The notes below the pieces were generated by a model that saw nothing but the letters and a program-made list of their open reading frames with translations, did no database searches and was not told where the DNA came from. This document shows positions 33,278 to 43,986 of a stretch of 64,000 nucleotides of DNA, piece after piece. The translations under genes and the position numbers were made by a program. The first letter of the stretch is position 1; each line of letters opens with the position of its first letter. Source of the stretch: Porphyra umbilicalis (lineage: Eukaryota > Rhodophyta > Bangiophyceae > Bangiales > Bangiaceae); the NCBI GenBank assembly GCA_002049455.2, contig KV918770.1, positions 248,001 to 312,000 on the forward strand, given 5' to 3'.

Positions 33278-33699
33278 CACGCCGCTCTCCAAGTCGTCGT
33301 TCTGCCGCCCGGTTCTTCCTTTTCTAACACACCCGTACGACCACCCAACCACGTTTTTCAGGGGTGCAACCCGCCAACTCACCACACGCGTATCCTTCCA
33401 TTCCCACTGCTCGCGCCTCTACCGCCCCGGTCTTCCGCGCCGTCTCGTGCCGGCCTCTCCGCGGCGCCGCCTCGAAGGACAAGAATGGCTGCACCTGCGG
33501 CATCAATTGCAGCCGCGGAAACGACGGCAGGTACACAATCAACTCCAGCAGCGTCACCAAAGGCGGACATTAAGCGCCGGCCGAACGCTGTCGCGCCGTC
33601 TTCACGATCCGAATCAACAACCCGCAAGTCGCAGACAAAGGTAGCACAACGAGAGAAAACAACACCACCGGCCGCAACTGCGGCGCGATCGCCGATTCC

Positions 33700-34060
33700 A
33701 CCACCACCAGCATCGGCGGCGCCACCGGCCTCGCCGCCGGCATCGGCGGAGCCACCGCCCGAGTCTTAGGCATCAGCGGCGCCATCACCCCCGCCGCCCG
33801 AGTTGGCGGCGCCACGACGCTTGCCGCCGTCAGCAGGAGCGCCACTGCCCCCATCCCTGGAAATAGCGGCGCCACCGCCGCCACCGCGGGCAGCAGTGGC
33901 GCTGCTGACCCCTCCGCTGCGGGAGGCGGATGCGCTACCAACCCCGCCGTCTTCATCATCGCCGCCATCGCCCCCGCCGCCCGTGTTGGCGGCGCCGTCA
34001 CCCTTGCCGCCTGCGTCGGCGGTGCCACCGCCCGCGCAGCTCACTGCGGCGGAGGATGCG
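33700..34060. repeat. GGCGGCGCCACC-rich degenerate repeat
   Basis: Short units built on GGCGGCGCCACCGCC recur at roughly 45-54-bp intervals and encode Pro/Ala-rich text on the plus strand and Ala/Val/Pro/Thr text on the minus. They form the low-complexity N-terminal part of the copia-1 frame. Confidence 0.5.
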
Positions 34061-34093
34061 GCTGGGGTGGCGGCAGCCGACACGGAGGAGACG

Positions 34094-36088
34094 ATGTCGC
34101 AAAAGCAGCAGCGCCAACCGGTGCCAACAAGCAGCATCACATCGGACTTCCACGCAGATCAGGCCATGCGCACTCGGTCGCTGAGGATGAATCCGTTCGA
34201 TAAAAGACATGCGACAGCGGCGGCCACGACGACATCCGAGATATCGCCCCAGTCTGATGCGGCTTCACGCTTTCCGTCACTGGCCGCCCGGCTGCGATCC
34301 ATCTCATCGGGCAGTCCACCCCCGACGGCTCGATACCGGCGGTCGGTCAAGGACCTGCTCTGTGACAGCGCCGCACCTGGGCCTCGTCGCTCGAAACGAA
34401 AGCCAGCTCCCAAGGTAACATGGTGGGAGAAGGAACCCAAGGCGTACCTGGCAAGCGGTACCAAGTCCTCGGCTGAAGCGGGTTGCGACCTGCACAAGCC
34501 CCCTGTGAACGAGAAGGAGGCGCGTGCTCGTCCTGATTGGCCGCGGTGGAAGCAGGCCATCAAGGAAGAAGTGGCAGCACACAAGAAGCTTGGCACCTGG
34601 TCCAAGATTAAGGTGAACAACAAGAAGCAAAAGGCCATCAAGACGCGATTCGTGTTCGACATCAAGCACGACGCGGAGGGCAAGATCACGCGCTACAAGG
34701 CCCGACTCGGGGCCCAAGGCTTCAACCAAGTGCCGGGACGGGACTTTGACGAGACGTGGGCGCCGGAGCACGCGGCTACCACACGGGCCCTCTTTGCTGT
34801 GGCTGCAGCCACGGGCTGGGAGGTTCACCATGTCGACGTCAAGACAGCCTTCCTCAACGCCAAAATGGACAAGGAGATGTACATTAAACTCCCTGACGGT
34901 ATCGAGCCGGAGGGCGTGGAGGAGATGTGTCGGCTTAACCTGGCGCTCTACGGGACAAAGCAGGCTGGGCGGCTGTGGGGCATCAAGCTCGACAAGGAGC
35001 TCAAGGAGATCGGTGCAGTGCGGTCCAAGGTGGACCCGTGCCTCTACGAGTGGTGCCACCCTGTGCACGGGCGCGTCTTCATTCTCGTGTACGTCGACGA
35101 CCTTATCGTGGCGGGCGAGAAGCTGGCTGGGGTTGCTGCCGTCAAGCGCTTCGTGTCGGCGAAGTTTGAAGTACGCGACATGGGGGAGGTCAACGACTTT
35201 ATTGCCATGAAGGTCATGCGTGACCGTGCGGCGAAGACGCTCACTCTGAGCAACCCGGGGCACACGGCGACGCTGCTGGAGGCGTTTGGGATGGAGACCT
35301 CCACCCCGAACAAGGCGCCAATGGCGTCAGGGGTCAAGCTGACTAAGACGGGCGACGACCTGCTGCCGGAGGGTAACCGGTACGCCGAGTTGGTCGGCTC
35401 CCTCCTCTACCTGTCCACCACGACAAGGCCGGACATCGCCTTTGCCGTGGGGGTGCTGTCGCGGTTCATGTCTTGCCCTGAGCAGGACCACATGCGCGCG
35501 ACAAAGGGGGTATTGCGCTTCCTGCGCGGGACAACCCGCCTTGGGGTGGTTTTCGGCGGCAGCGAGCCGCTGCAGGGGTTTGTCGACGCCGACTGGGCGG
35601 GCGACGTTGACGGCCGTCGGTCCACGACAGGCTTCGTCTTCACCCTCAATGGCGGGCCCATCGCGTGGGCAAGCAAGCGCCAGTCGACGGTGGCAACCTC
35701 GACGGCCGAAGCGGAGTACGTGGCCGCCGCGATGGCAACCAAGGAGGCGCTGTGGCTACGCAAGCTGCTGTCAGCGCTGGGGGTCGATGGCGGGGCCGCG
35801 CCGATGGGGGAAGACAACAAGGCTTGCCTCGCCTTGGTCAACAACCCCGAAGCCACCGGGCGTACCAAGCACGTGGTCGTCGCGTACCACATGGTGCGTG
35901 ACTACGTGGCGCGCGGGGAGGTGACGTTCTACTTCCTTCCTAGCGTGGACATTCCGGCAGATGGGATGACGAAGCCGCTGCCGGCCCCGGCGTTCATCCT
36001 GTTTCGCCGCGTCATCGGCGTTGGCTCGGATCTGGGCACCTTGGGGCTTGGCGCTACGCCGGCCCCACGTCCTGTTTCCACGTGCTAA
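34094..36088 (+). CDS. Copia reverse transcriptase-RNase H ORF (RVT_2)
   Basis: From the first internal ATG the ORF is 664 codons with no break; the same frame extends upstream to 33485 through a Pro/Ala-rich stretch interrupted by TAG 33767-33769. An RS/basic linker (RRSKRKPAPKVTWWEKEP) precedes RVT_2. The RT shows FVFDIKHDAEGKITRYKARL, HHVDVKTAFLNAKM and the YVDD active site (about 35090-35101). RNase H shows DADWAGDVDGRRSTTGF, STAEAEYVAA and NNPEATGRTKHV. All catalytic acids are present. In a normal copia polyprotein integrase precedes this region; here it is replaced by low-complexity coding sequence. An RT with no linked integrase is unusual and may be a relic or a co-opted gene. Confidence 0.85.
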   Translation: MSQKQQRQPVPTSSITSDFHADQAMRTRSLRMNPFDKRHATAAATTTSEISPQSDAASRFPSLAARLRSISSGSPPPTARYRRSVKDLLCDSAAPGPRRSKRKPAPKVTWWEKEPKAYLASGTKSSAEAGCDLHKPPVNEKEARARPDWPRWKQAIKEEVAAHKKLGTWSKIKVNNKKQKAIKTRFVFDIKHDAEGKITRYKARLGAQGFNQVPGRDFDETWAPEHAATTRALFAVAAATGWEVHHVDVKTAFLNAKMDKEMYIKLPDGIEPEGVEEMCRLNLALYGTKQAGRLWGIKLDKELKEIGAVRSKVDPCLYEWCHPVHGRVFILVYVDDLIVAGEKLAGVAAVKRFVSAKFEVRDMGEVNDFIAMKVMRDRAAKTLTLSNPGHTATLLEAFGMETSTPNKAPMASGVKLTKTGDDLLPEGNRYAELVGSLLYLSTTTRPDIAFAVGVLSRFMSCPEQDHMRATKGVLRFLRGTTRLGVVFGGSEPLQGFVDADWAGDVDGRRSTTGFVFTLNGGPIAWASKRQSTVATSTAEAEYVAAAMATKEALWLRKLLSALGVDGGAAPMGEDNKACLALVNNPEATGRTKHVVVAYHMVRDYVARGEVTFYFLPSVDIPADGMTKPLPAPAFILFRRVIGVGSDLGTLGLGATPAPRPVSTC

Positions 36089-36293
36089 GCCCCTCCGTGG
36101 TCGGCGGAGGTCTGTGGCGGAGTGACCAAGGCGACAGGCCGCGTACCCTTTGCGTTTGGCATCGGCTTTGCGGCGGTTTGGGCCGGTTGTGGTGGCCGGA
36201 CGGTCGGCTGGGGTATGTCATGTTGCTGTCCGAGTCGGCGGGGGTCGACTGAGCCCCTTTTGTTTTTTGCACTAACGGCGATTTTTTTTAGTG

Positions 36294-36358
36294 AACGGTA
36301 CCGTTACCGTCCACAAGAAAAATCGCGCAGAGTGCTTGGGACGGTATCGATACCGTCC
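36294..36358. promoter_or_regulatory. Two perfect palindromes in the copia-1 3' region
   Basis: AACGGTACCGTT (36294-36305) and GGACGGTATCGATACCGTCC (36339-36358) are perfect dyads 33 bp apart sharing the ACGGTA/TACCGT half-site. CGATTTTTTTT before and AAAAATCG after the first dyad can pair around it. They lie between the RNase H stop and the polypurine tract. Possible protein-binding sites or RNA hairpins. Confidence 0.6.
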
Positions 36359-36391
36359 GATCCGGTACACTTACATTAACTCCAATGTAAT

Positions 36392-36820
36392 TGGGGGAGT
36401 GTTGAGCGATGCTCTGGAATTCCATTGGAGCTATGCTTACACGGGGGCTCTTGGTGACTCAAGCTCGTGTACTTGTTGGCATTCCATTGTGTATGACTTG
36501 TGCTTGTTTGTATTTGATTTGTGTATCTCTTGGTGAGCTCCCCCCTTCTCGTGGTGAGCTCGGGGGGGATTTTGCGTGGCGTGGTGACTGGATTGTGCGG
36601 CGGTGGGCGGCTTACCACCGGGGAGGCGCATGCTCCGCTTTGGGAGGTGCGCCGCAGGCCCTGCACACGCGGAGAGTGGAAGTGCCTGGGGGAGCACTGA
36701 GAGAGGATCATCTCTGGGACTGGCAGAGGGGTCGCCTGGGGTATATCAGGCGGTCCTAGTGGGCCCAAAGCCGCCATCCAAGTAAACAAATGCATCCACC
36801 TATCTACCTCCCGCTTCACA
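36392..36820 (+). repeat. Polypurine tract and putative 3' LTR of copia-1
   Basis: TGGGGGAG immediately precedes TGTTGAGCGATGC at 36400, the typical PPT/LTR junction of Ty1/copia elements. The LTR probably ends near CGCTTCACA (36820). There is no second copy in the window to confirm its length. Confidence 0.55.
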
Positions 36821-37179
36821 GACACGAATGTCGAGAGCTGCGGGCACTTCCCATTTGACAGTGCGGCGCTCGACCGCCCCCACAGCAGGGCATGACCGGC
36901 CCAGCCCTGCTGGGACCGAATCGCCCTAACGGAGTGTGCGGGACACGGACAGTGATGTCGCGTCCCTGTAGGGCTGTAAAACTGACACCGATTACCATTA
37001 GTGGCGTGGTACTGACGCCGGGTGATCTGGAGTCCGTCGCGGCATCACGATGAGTCAGCAAGGCTCTGACTGGCCCCATCCGCTACCAGGTTGATCGCCG
37101 TGTCCGTAGCTTCCACCAAAATGATGGGGGCCGTTGTAGCGTGTGTTGCACGCTTTCAGCGAGTCACCAAGGAAGCGTG
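36821..37179. other. No supported gene
   Basis: About 360 bp between the putative copia-1 LTR and the end of the gypsy-1 pol remnant. It would hold the 3' flank of gypsy-1, but no LTR could be recognised. Confidence 0.4.
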
Positions 37180-40100
37180 TCACGCGGAAAGTGATGTTTG
37201 ACAGCGGGTGGAATGTGGAAGGTAGGTTGAAAGTAGGCAGCCACGTGGCGTGGAAGGCCAATGCCATACACTTTCTCCCCGTTTGGCCTCGGAACGCAGG
37301 AACGTGGCTAAATCGTCTTCAGAGTTCTTGAGGTCGGCTTTGGATTGCCAAGTGCTCTCGCTCTTATCGTGATCGCGCCACTTGACCAAGGACTGGACGC
37401 GACCGAGACGCTTGCGAGACCGCAGAATGCTCTCGAATTTGTACTCAATGGCACCGTCTGGAAAGTCAATCGGGCGCGGAGCGGGAGGAAGTCGGTCATA
37501 CGGGACCGAGCGGTACGGCCTGAGGAGACTCGCGTGAAAGGCGTTATGAACATTGCGGTCTAAGACGGCATGGGGAAGATCGAGGCGAAACGGGAAGCCA
37601 TTGATGCTCTGCGTCATGCGATAGGGACCGGAGTACGTGGGCATCAGCTTCTTGGCGCCTTCGTTGGCGTCCGGCATTAAGTTCGTGGTTCTGAAGAGCA
37701 CAAGGTCTCCAACGACGATGGAGCATGGACGTCGACGGCGATTGGCGTACTGCGCTCGCGTGTCATTGGCCGTGGTAATGCTTTTCGTTGCGTGAGCTTG
37801 AGCTTTGGATCAGCTCTGCAGCCACTCGAAGACGGACGCGACGTTGGTCGCTGTCGAGCAATGAAGATCCGCCGGGACAGTGCAAGGCTCGTAGCCGTAG
37901 TTCAGGAAGAACCGAGAGGAGGTAGTTACCGCTTTTGGAGATCGGTTGTGCGCGACATCAACGTCGACAAGGTACAGATCCCAATCGATTTGGTGGTGGT
38001 TGACGAAGGTACGCAGCATTTCTTCCACCTTCTTGTTCATATTCTCGGTCTGATCGTCCGTCTGCGGATGATAGGCGGACGACGCACGAGTTTTGACCTT
38101 GAAGATGTCCGTGAGGGCTTTCCAAAAGTTGAAGAAGAAGAAAGGATTGCGGTCACACACCACGTCCACGGGAAGGCCGTGAGTCCGGTAAACATGGTCG
38201 TGGGAGAGTAGCGCAACGACAGAAGCCGTTCGTCCAGACTTCATGACAGCCAGCCGGATCATGTTGGTAAGGCGATCCACTGCTACAAAGATGCCGTTGT
38301 GCCCGCGAGAGGTCGGTGGCAGAATTGTATATTGCAAGTCCATGAAGACGCTTGCTCATATTTGAGTCGGGGGATCTGGAGGCTTGCGGTGACCCAGAGG
38401 TGAATGCGTGCCGGCTCTATTGCGTTGGCACGGATCACAGGCTTGTACGTATCTCTGGGTGTCCTTGAGCAGGGTTTTCCAGTAGTACTTGGGCGCCATC
38501 GCTTTGATAATCTTTCGGACGCCCATGTGCCCTTGGCTAGGGACATCATGGTAGTCGTGAATAAGCTTAGTTCGGAGAGTACCAGCGGGGATGCACGTAC
38601 GAGCACCTCGTTTCAACAACCCCATGTCTTCGGTGTAGGGGGCTACCGGATCTTGGGCTAGGGTGGAAAATTCAGGGTCCACGCGGTACTCGTCAATTAG
38701 GGTGGCAAGGTCTTGCTTACTCAGGTGCCTGGTCATGAGGTTGTTGATCTCACTTTTCTTGAGCGTGTCGTCAATGGTCTTGGCCAGCACACAGAAAAGA
38801 AGGTCTTATTTTGGGACGGCCTTGTCTAGGGCATCTGGCGGGGGACGCGATAGAGCGTCGGCGCCGGCGTTTGCCGTGCCCTTAACGGGTGTAATCTTGA
38901 ACTGGTACTGCTCAAATAGTTCCAGCCACCGTACTTTCCGGTCGTTTAGATTTTCTTGAGTTCTCAGGTACTTCAAGGACTCATGGTCGGTGTGGACGAC
39001 AAACATGTGTCCATAAAGGTAGCAGCGCCAGTAGCGAACGGCTTGGACAACAGCCATGAGTTCGCGCTCACGGATCGAATAGCGCTGCTCGCGGATGTTT
39101 GAAACTTGGGAGAAAAAAGCCACCGGCCATCTCCCTTGTCCGTCATCTTGCTTCAGTACAGCACCGATAGCGTAACCACTCGCGTCGGTAGACAGGTAGA
39201 TAGGGTGCCGCTTATCAAAGCCGCGTAATACTGGTGCACTTGTTGCAAGCACCTTGAGCCGCTGAAATGACGCGTCCGCGTCTGCGGACCATTGAAAGTC
39301 GACGTTGCCAGTTAGCCGAGTCCAGGGAACGGCGATTTCTGCAATACTTCTGATGAAACGGCCATAAAAGTTGATCATGCCGAGAAACGACTGCACATCC
39401 TTCTTAGATGGAGGAGTGGTCCACGTTCGGATGGCATTGACTTTCTCATTTTCCATGGGGAAGCCGTAGGCCGAGATGAAGTGCCCGAGGTAGTCGACTG
39501 TGGTCTCCGCAAACTGGTATTTGCTTAGCTTGACGTAGAGCTTTTGTAGCCGCGGCCTGTCCAGCGCAAGCCGTAGATGCCGAAGGTGGTCGTCAAGATT
39601 CTCGCTGTACACGAGGATATCATCGAGATAAACGCAAATGAAGTCGTCGAGGTACTCTTGGAAAACATCGTTCATGAGGTTCGTAAACACGGCAGGAGCG
39701 TTGGTAAGGCCGAACGGAAGCATTGTAAACTCGTAGAAGCCGTACTTGGTTCAGAAGGCCGTCAGGGGCCTTAATGCCCGGTCCAGTCGGATCTGGTAGT
39801 ATCCGGAGCGAAGGACGATATTGGTGAAGTACTCGGCGTGCCGATATCGGTTGAAGATCTCGTCGAGGCGGGGCAAAGGATAGGCGTTCTTGATCGTAGC
39901 CGTGTTGAGGGCTCGGTAGTCGATGCACAGTCGCAAGCCACCGTCTTTCTTAAGCCGTAAAGAGGACACATGAGCCCCGCTGGGAAGAGCTTGGCTGTAT
40001 GAAACCCTCTTGTATCAGGTCAGCGATTCTCGACTTGAGGTCCGCAAACTCGGACTCGGAGAGCCGGTACATGCCGCTGCAATGGGGCTTTGCGCCTCGA

Positions 40101-40431
40101 GCTCGATGTGGAACTCCCGACTACGTTCGGGTGGCAGTCCGGCTCGAAGGTCCTTGAAGAATACGTCCGCATACTCCGCGAGCAGCTCTTGGACCCTCAA
40201 AGAGTCTTGTGGTCCATCTTAATCGATAGATTTGATGTCAATGTGGTTCCCAGGATTGCCACCATGTAGGAACAAGACGAGAACGGGCGACCGTTGCTTG
40301 AGATCTTGTGCCAGACGCTGCCGGCTAATGGTGTCGCTAGGCTCGAGGGTGGCTTTGATAGTAATGGACTTGCGCTTGTGCTTGATGGTTGTAGCACAGC
40401 CCCGTAGCCACGGTCCCGACGAGGGAAGCAA
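37180..40431 (-). pseudogene. Gypsy-1: chromovirus pol remnant (RT-RNase H-integrase-chromodomain)
   Basis: Reading leftward: a short unassigned lead (40431-40219), an RT N-terminal segment with two compensating frameshifts (about 40085 and 39970), and RT with KKDGGLRLCIDYRALN and FTNIVLRSGY (the motif-A Asp is Val, codon 39816-39814). The YLDDILVYS box follows, then RNase H (STDASGYAIG, HTDHESLKYL, ADALSRP). Integrase has an HHCC finger (HDYHDVPSQGHMG, CDPCQ) and a DDE core (MDLQYTILPPT, VVCDRNPFF, HPQTDDQTEN). A GPY-type end (YSGPYRMTQS, VHNAFHASLLRPYR) leads to a chromodomain (YKFESILRSRK, SLVKWRDHDKSESTWQ). From 39969 on, one frame is kept with only four stops (39751 TGA, 38806 TAA, 38356 TGA, 37810 TGA), all explicable by transitions. 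No gag or LTR found. Inactive. Confidence 0.9.
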
Positions 40432-40515
40432 CTCACCCCTGCCGCCCCGAGAACGTGCCCCCTATAGGATCACCCGATTTGGGAAGAGGGGCCGCCAAAG
40501 GTACAACACAACAGG

Positions 40516-40640
40516 CTCTGTTTACTTGCCGGCGACGACGGTGCCTCCCACCGTCGTCGCCCTTCGGCCTATATCGGGCGAGATTGGTTCCGGGGGCCCC
40601 ATTCCCCTAATGGAAATTGGCCCCCGCCACCAACCAACCA
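40516..40640 (+). repeat. Dispersed hairpin repeat, copy 2
   Basis: Nearly identical to 26781 over its first 47 bp, then diverged. Here the stem is perfect: GGCGACGACGGTG, loop CCTCC, CACCGTCGTCGCC. It lies about 330 bp upstream of the ORF-A frame and could be its promoter region or an element end. Confidence 0.75.
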
Positions 40641-40974
40641 ACACACAGAAGTGCAATACGAGACAAATCCCCCAATGCGATAAGTCAGGACGAGAGGGAT
40701 CGCCGCTGCCGGACCGCGCCTGACGTGGCGGCCCCTGACGAGGCCGCGCGGTGGCGCGCGCGGGCCGCATAACCGCAACGACGCGCGGCGCCCGGATTGA
40801 GTCGAACTGCCCACGCCGCCGCTCCCCGCGGGGCCGTGGGGCCCTTGCCGCGCGCCCCGCTGCTTGCCACCCGCGTACCGCGTCCCTCCAGGCCCGGCCG
40901 GGTGTCGCCAGCACCAACCTCGCCCGGTGGTGCTACATCACCCCCTCTCACGCGACCGCCGTCCTCGTCGGTGC

Positions 40975-43423
40975 ATGGCGGGGTCCACCCGACCCGGGGG
41001 ACCCGTGACGCGGACGGCGGCGGGGCGACGCGCTCGGACCCCGGCCGCGGCGTCGGCGGCGTCGGCCGGCGCGGCCACCGACGGGTTCCGAGCGCCGGGG
41101 ACCGCCGCGGCGTTGGCGGAAACGACGGGCACCGCGCCCTGGGGTATGTCGGGCATGGCGGGGAAACGCACCCGCTCGACGACGCCGCCCCCCGTGCCGG
41201 GGGGTTCCGCTGCGGTGGAGACGGCCGGTGGGATGCCTGGAGGCGGGGCGTCGGCCGCGGTGGCGGGCGCCGCCGGCCGCGCGGGCGGCCGATCTGCGGG
41301 GCGGGGCCCCGTGTGGGCAGGAAGGGGTGCACCGGCAGCGTCGTCGGCGGCGTCCGGGGGTCGGTCGTGCTCGGGGCTCGCGGAGAACCTTCTCCAGATT
41401 GCGACATGGGCCCAGGTCCCCGAGCGAAACCATCTGCGACCCAGGCCGCGGCCGCCTCGGACGCTGCCGCAGGGACTTCGGGACCCAGTCATCAGCACGG
41501 TCGTGCTCCCGCCTCCGGCGGTCCCGGCGCCGCTGCCCGTCGAGGTGCCGATCGAGGTCGCCGACGCCTGCGACGTCGACGGCGAGGGCCGTTGACCTAC
41601 GGTGCGCGTCGCGTCTAAGGGCGCTATGCCGGGACCCTGCGACACGGCGGCCATCGACGAGGCGTGGACCCGCATGCTCGCTGTGGGAGAGACAGGCGGG
41701 TACTTGGCGCCGGACGCGGCGCCGAAAGTTTTGAAGTCGTTGATCGCCATCGACCGCTCGCTTGCCGCCGAGTACTTTCGCCGCTTTTTGCGGGTGAACG
41801 AAGTCGCCGTGCTGCTGCCAAAGCCGATGGCGGAGATGTTCTGCATCGACGGTGCCGCGGGATTTGCGTGGCTGACGGCGCTACAGCGTCAGCTGCCGAC
41901 GGTGCGGGAGACGACGTGGGCGGACGAAAGCGTCGTGTTGGATTTTTGGGTGGGCCGTGAGCCCCTCCTCAACTCTTTGCCGGTTTCCGGGTGCGACTGG
42001 GCCAACAAGAGGGACGCCCACATGATAGGACGGCTCGCGCCTGTGGCCCATACGGGCCATGGCGCGATGCGCTTGCCGCTGCGTGAGCCCGCCGACCGGA
42101 CGTTCGTTCTCCCGTCGGCTCCCTCCGACTGGGACTTCGTGTTTGCCGCGCCGCGACTGCTTTCTTGGTTCTTTTCGCGGGTCTTCTCTTATCACGCGCA
42201 CCGCCTTGCGACGGCGAACGGGACCCCCTCCTTGGCGCCGCGCGGCTCGCGGCGGTGTGTTCGATGGTAAGCGCCGTAATCGCCGCGAACGAGCGGGACA
42301 GCTGCTTGTTCCGGCCCCCGCCCTTCGCTACGTGGGCGCTCACCCGCTTCAGGCCGGTGGCCCTCGCCCAAGGGAACACTCGGCGGGCCACGACGCTGCG
42401 CCTCATTCTGGGGGCGTGGCCGCACGTCCCTTGGCGCCTTTTGCGCCAGCGCCTTCCCTACTCGACGCCGAGAACGGCACCCCCCATCATCCTTTATGCC
42501 CACGGGGGGACGATATTGAGCGCCGAGCGCCACTGTGTGGGTGTAGCGCTCTGCGCGTTTTCGTTGACAGAGTTGAGGTGCACGGAGGCTGCCATCGAGG
42601 CGGACTTGCCGCCGCAGTTCCCCTACGTGAACATCAGCGAGGACAGTCACGGTGCTCCGCAGCCGGCGGCGTCCGCCCAGCCCCATGGGGCCAGCGGGGC
42701 CGGTCCGCCAGGGTCCCTGCGGTCGGAGCCCCAAGGAGGCAGCACCGACGTCCCTTCGGACACGGGTGGCGCCGCGTCGCTCGGCGGCGGGGCCGGGCGT
42801 GCCGGCGGCCGCGGCGGGGCCGACCAGGGCGGGGGCCGGCGGTATCCTACCACCGGCACTGCCGCGGCGAAGTGAGATCCATCGGCGTACGCCGGGGACC
42901 GCGGGGGCCGCGACTACCCGGCCAGCGGCGGCGCGGCCTGGTCCGGCGGCCGAGGAGCCGGTCACAGTGGCCCACGCCACGGCGGGGGCTGGCAGCCCGG
43001 CGGCGACGACCACAGCGCCGAGCTCGACGGCTATTATCGCGGTTGCGGCGGCCGCGCCGGCAGATATGGCGGCGGCGAGTACCACAGCGGCGGCGACCGC
43101 GGCGGCGAGAATTGCGACGGTGGATACCGCGGTGGTGACGACCGCGGGTACGACCGCTACGGCGGCGAATGCCCCGGTGGGAATGCCCGGAGGTACGACG
43201 AGTACCACGGCGGCAGCTACCACGGCGGGGACGTCCACAGGGACGAGCACCATGGCGGTGGTTACCGCGTGGGCGGCCAGGCCGGCGGATGGGGCGACGG
43301 TGCCGGCGCAACCGGGCCTGCGGGCGCTCGGGGTGATGACCCCCGTCCCGGGCACGGTCGTGGCCACGGCAGTGGGTACCGCGATTGGTTCCCGACGCCG
43401 ATGTCACCCCGCGACGGGCATGG
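40975..43423 (+). pseudogene. ORF-A, 5' part: unrecognised protein with RGG-like tail, split by copia-2
   Basis: The first ATG is 40975; the frame is open back to 40864. An Ala/Gly/Pro-rich leader is followed, after TGA 41593-41595 in the same frame, by a balanced helical region (EAWTRMLAVGETGGYLAP, LIAIDRSLAAEYFRRFLRV, FVFAAPRLLSWFFSRVF). A frameshift near 42220-42250 moves to the frame holding LRLILGAWPHVPWRLL and EADLPPQFPYVNISEDS. TGA 42873-42875 interrupts a Gly/Asp/Tyr/Arg-rich tail (YRGGDDRGYDRYGGE). At 43423 the coding sequence is cut by copia-2. The layout (disordered leader, globular core, RGG-like nucleic-acid-binding tail) resembles gag-like element proteins, but I recognise no domain. 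Confidence 0.6.
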
Positions 43424-43968
43424 TGTTGGAACGTCATGCTCAACGCCGCTGTAAACCCTGCTGCTGTAAAAACCAAAATTCAAGAAACCAGGTATTGACA
43501 GGGTTCGAACCCCCGACTCCCGGACGCGACCCGAAGGTCACGCCTAATGAGAGCGGTTGCCTACTTCCCACTAGGCTACCCATGCGACTTCCTCGCGGTT
43601 TGGTGACCGCTGGTGCATTCGACATTTGTACCCATGCGATTTTGAGTGAAAAATTTGCGATTTCGCATTTTTTTGTTCTTGCGCTTCCGGTGCTTTGATT
43701 TGCGTGGGTTTTGCTCTGATCCCTGATGCTTTGATTTAGTGAGCGTTTTGATTTAGAGTGTGGGCGGGCGCGTGCGCGGGCGAGCTGCTTGGGCTGCGTG
43801 GTGGGCTTGAGTGCTCCGACTTGGACTACTTGAGGAGTGCCCTTGATGGGAAGAGGGGCGCTTTGGAGAGATAACCAACAAAGCACGTTCGCCCACATAC
43901 AAACAAGCTCAAGCCACTCAACCACTTCACCGTGGTCCCCCAGCCCCTATCCCCACTGCGTTTGAATA
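43424..43968 (+). repeat. Copia-2 5' LTR (545 bp)
   Basis: Matches the 3' LTR across its length apart from scattered substitutions and the MITE found only in the 3' copy. Its last bases read TTTGAATA where the 3' copy has TTTCAACA, so the terminal CA has mutated here. Confidence 0.93.
43497..43580 (-). other. tRNA-like sequence antisense in the 5' LTR
   Basis: On the minus strand TAGCCTAGTGGG fits the Pol III A box (43578-43567) and GGTTCGAACCC the B box (about 43511-43501), 56 bp apart. Between them are an anticodon-arm-like stem and a GACC-TTCG-GGTC hairpin resembling the long variable arm of class II tRNAs. The flanks do not form an acceptor stem, so it is tRNA-derived or tRNA-mimicking, not a working tRNA gene. 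The same sequence is kept in the 3' LTR. Confidence 0.55.
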
Positions 43969-43986
43969 GGTTATGGGCCCAGAGCC
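43969..43986 (+). promoter_or_regulatory. Primer-binding site for a half-tRNA-iMet primer
   Basis: GGTTATGGGCCCAG directly follows the 5' LTR. It is complementary to the anticodon stem-loop of initiator tRNA-Met, as in Drosophila copia, where a cleaved 5' half-tRNA primes reverse transcription. The match to that established case is why I place the LTR end at 43968. Confidence 0.85.

Larger units (their letters stand above)
33485..36820 (+). mobile_element. Copia-1: Ty1/copia remnant without gag or integrase
   Basis: Contains a long RT-RNase H ORF, a 310-bp 3' untranslated segment with palindromes, a polypurine tract and a putative 3' LTR. No integrase, protease or gag homology lies upstream, and I find no matching 5' LTR, so the element is 5'-truncated or derived. 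The 5' limit given is the first ATG of the shared frame. Confidence 0.75.

Noticed and set aside
40516-40640. Helitron 3' end
   Set aside because: The hairpin is suitable but no CTRR terminus follows it in either orientation and no TC start was found.
42192-43367. 391-codon minus-strand ORF rich in Ala/Val/Thr
   Set aside because: Antisense shadow of the Gly/Asp/Arg/Tyr tail of ORF-A, whose plus-strand frame continues across the copia insertion.
43497-43580. A functional tRNA gene
   Set aside because: A- and B-box-like motifs are present, but the flanks do not pair as an acceptor stem and the loop lacks the invariant pattern.
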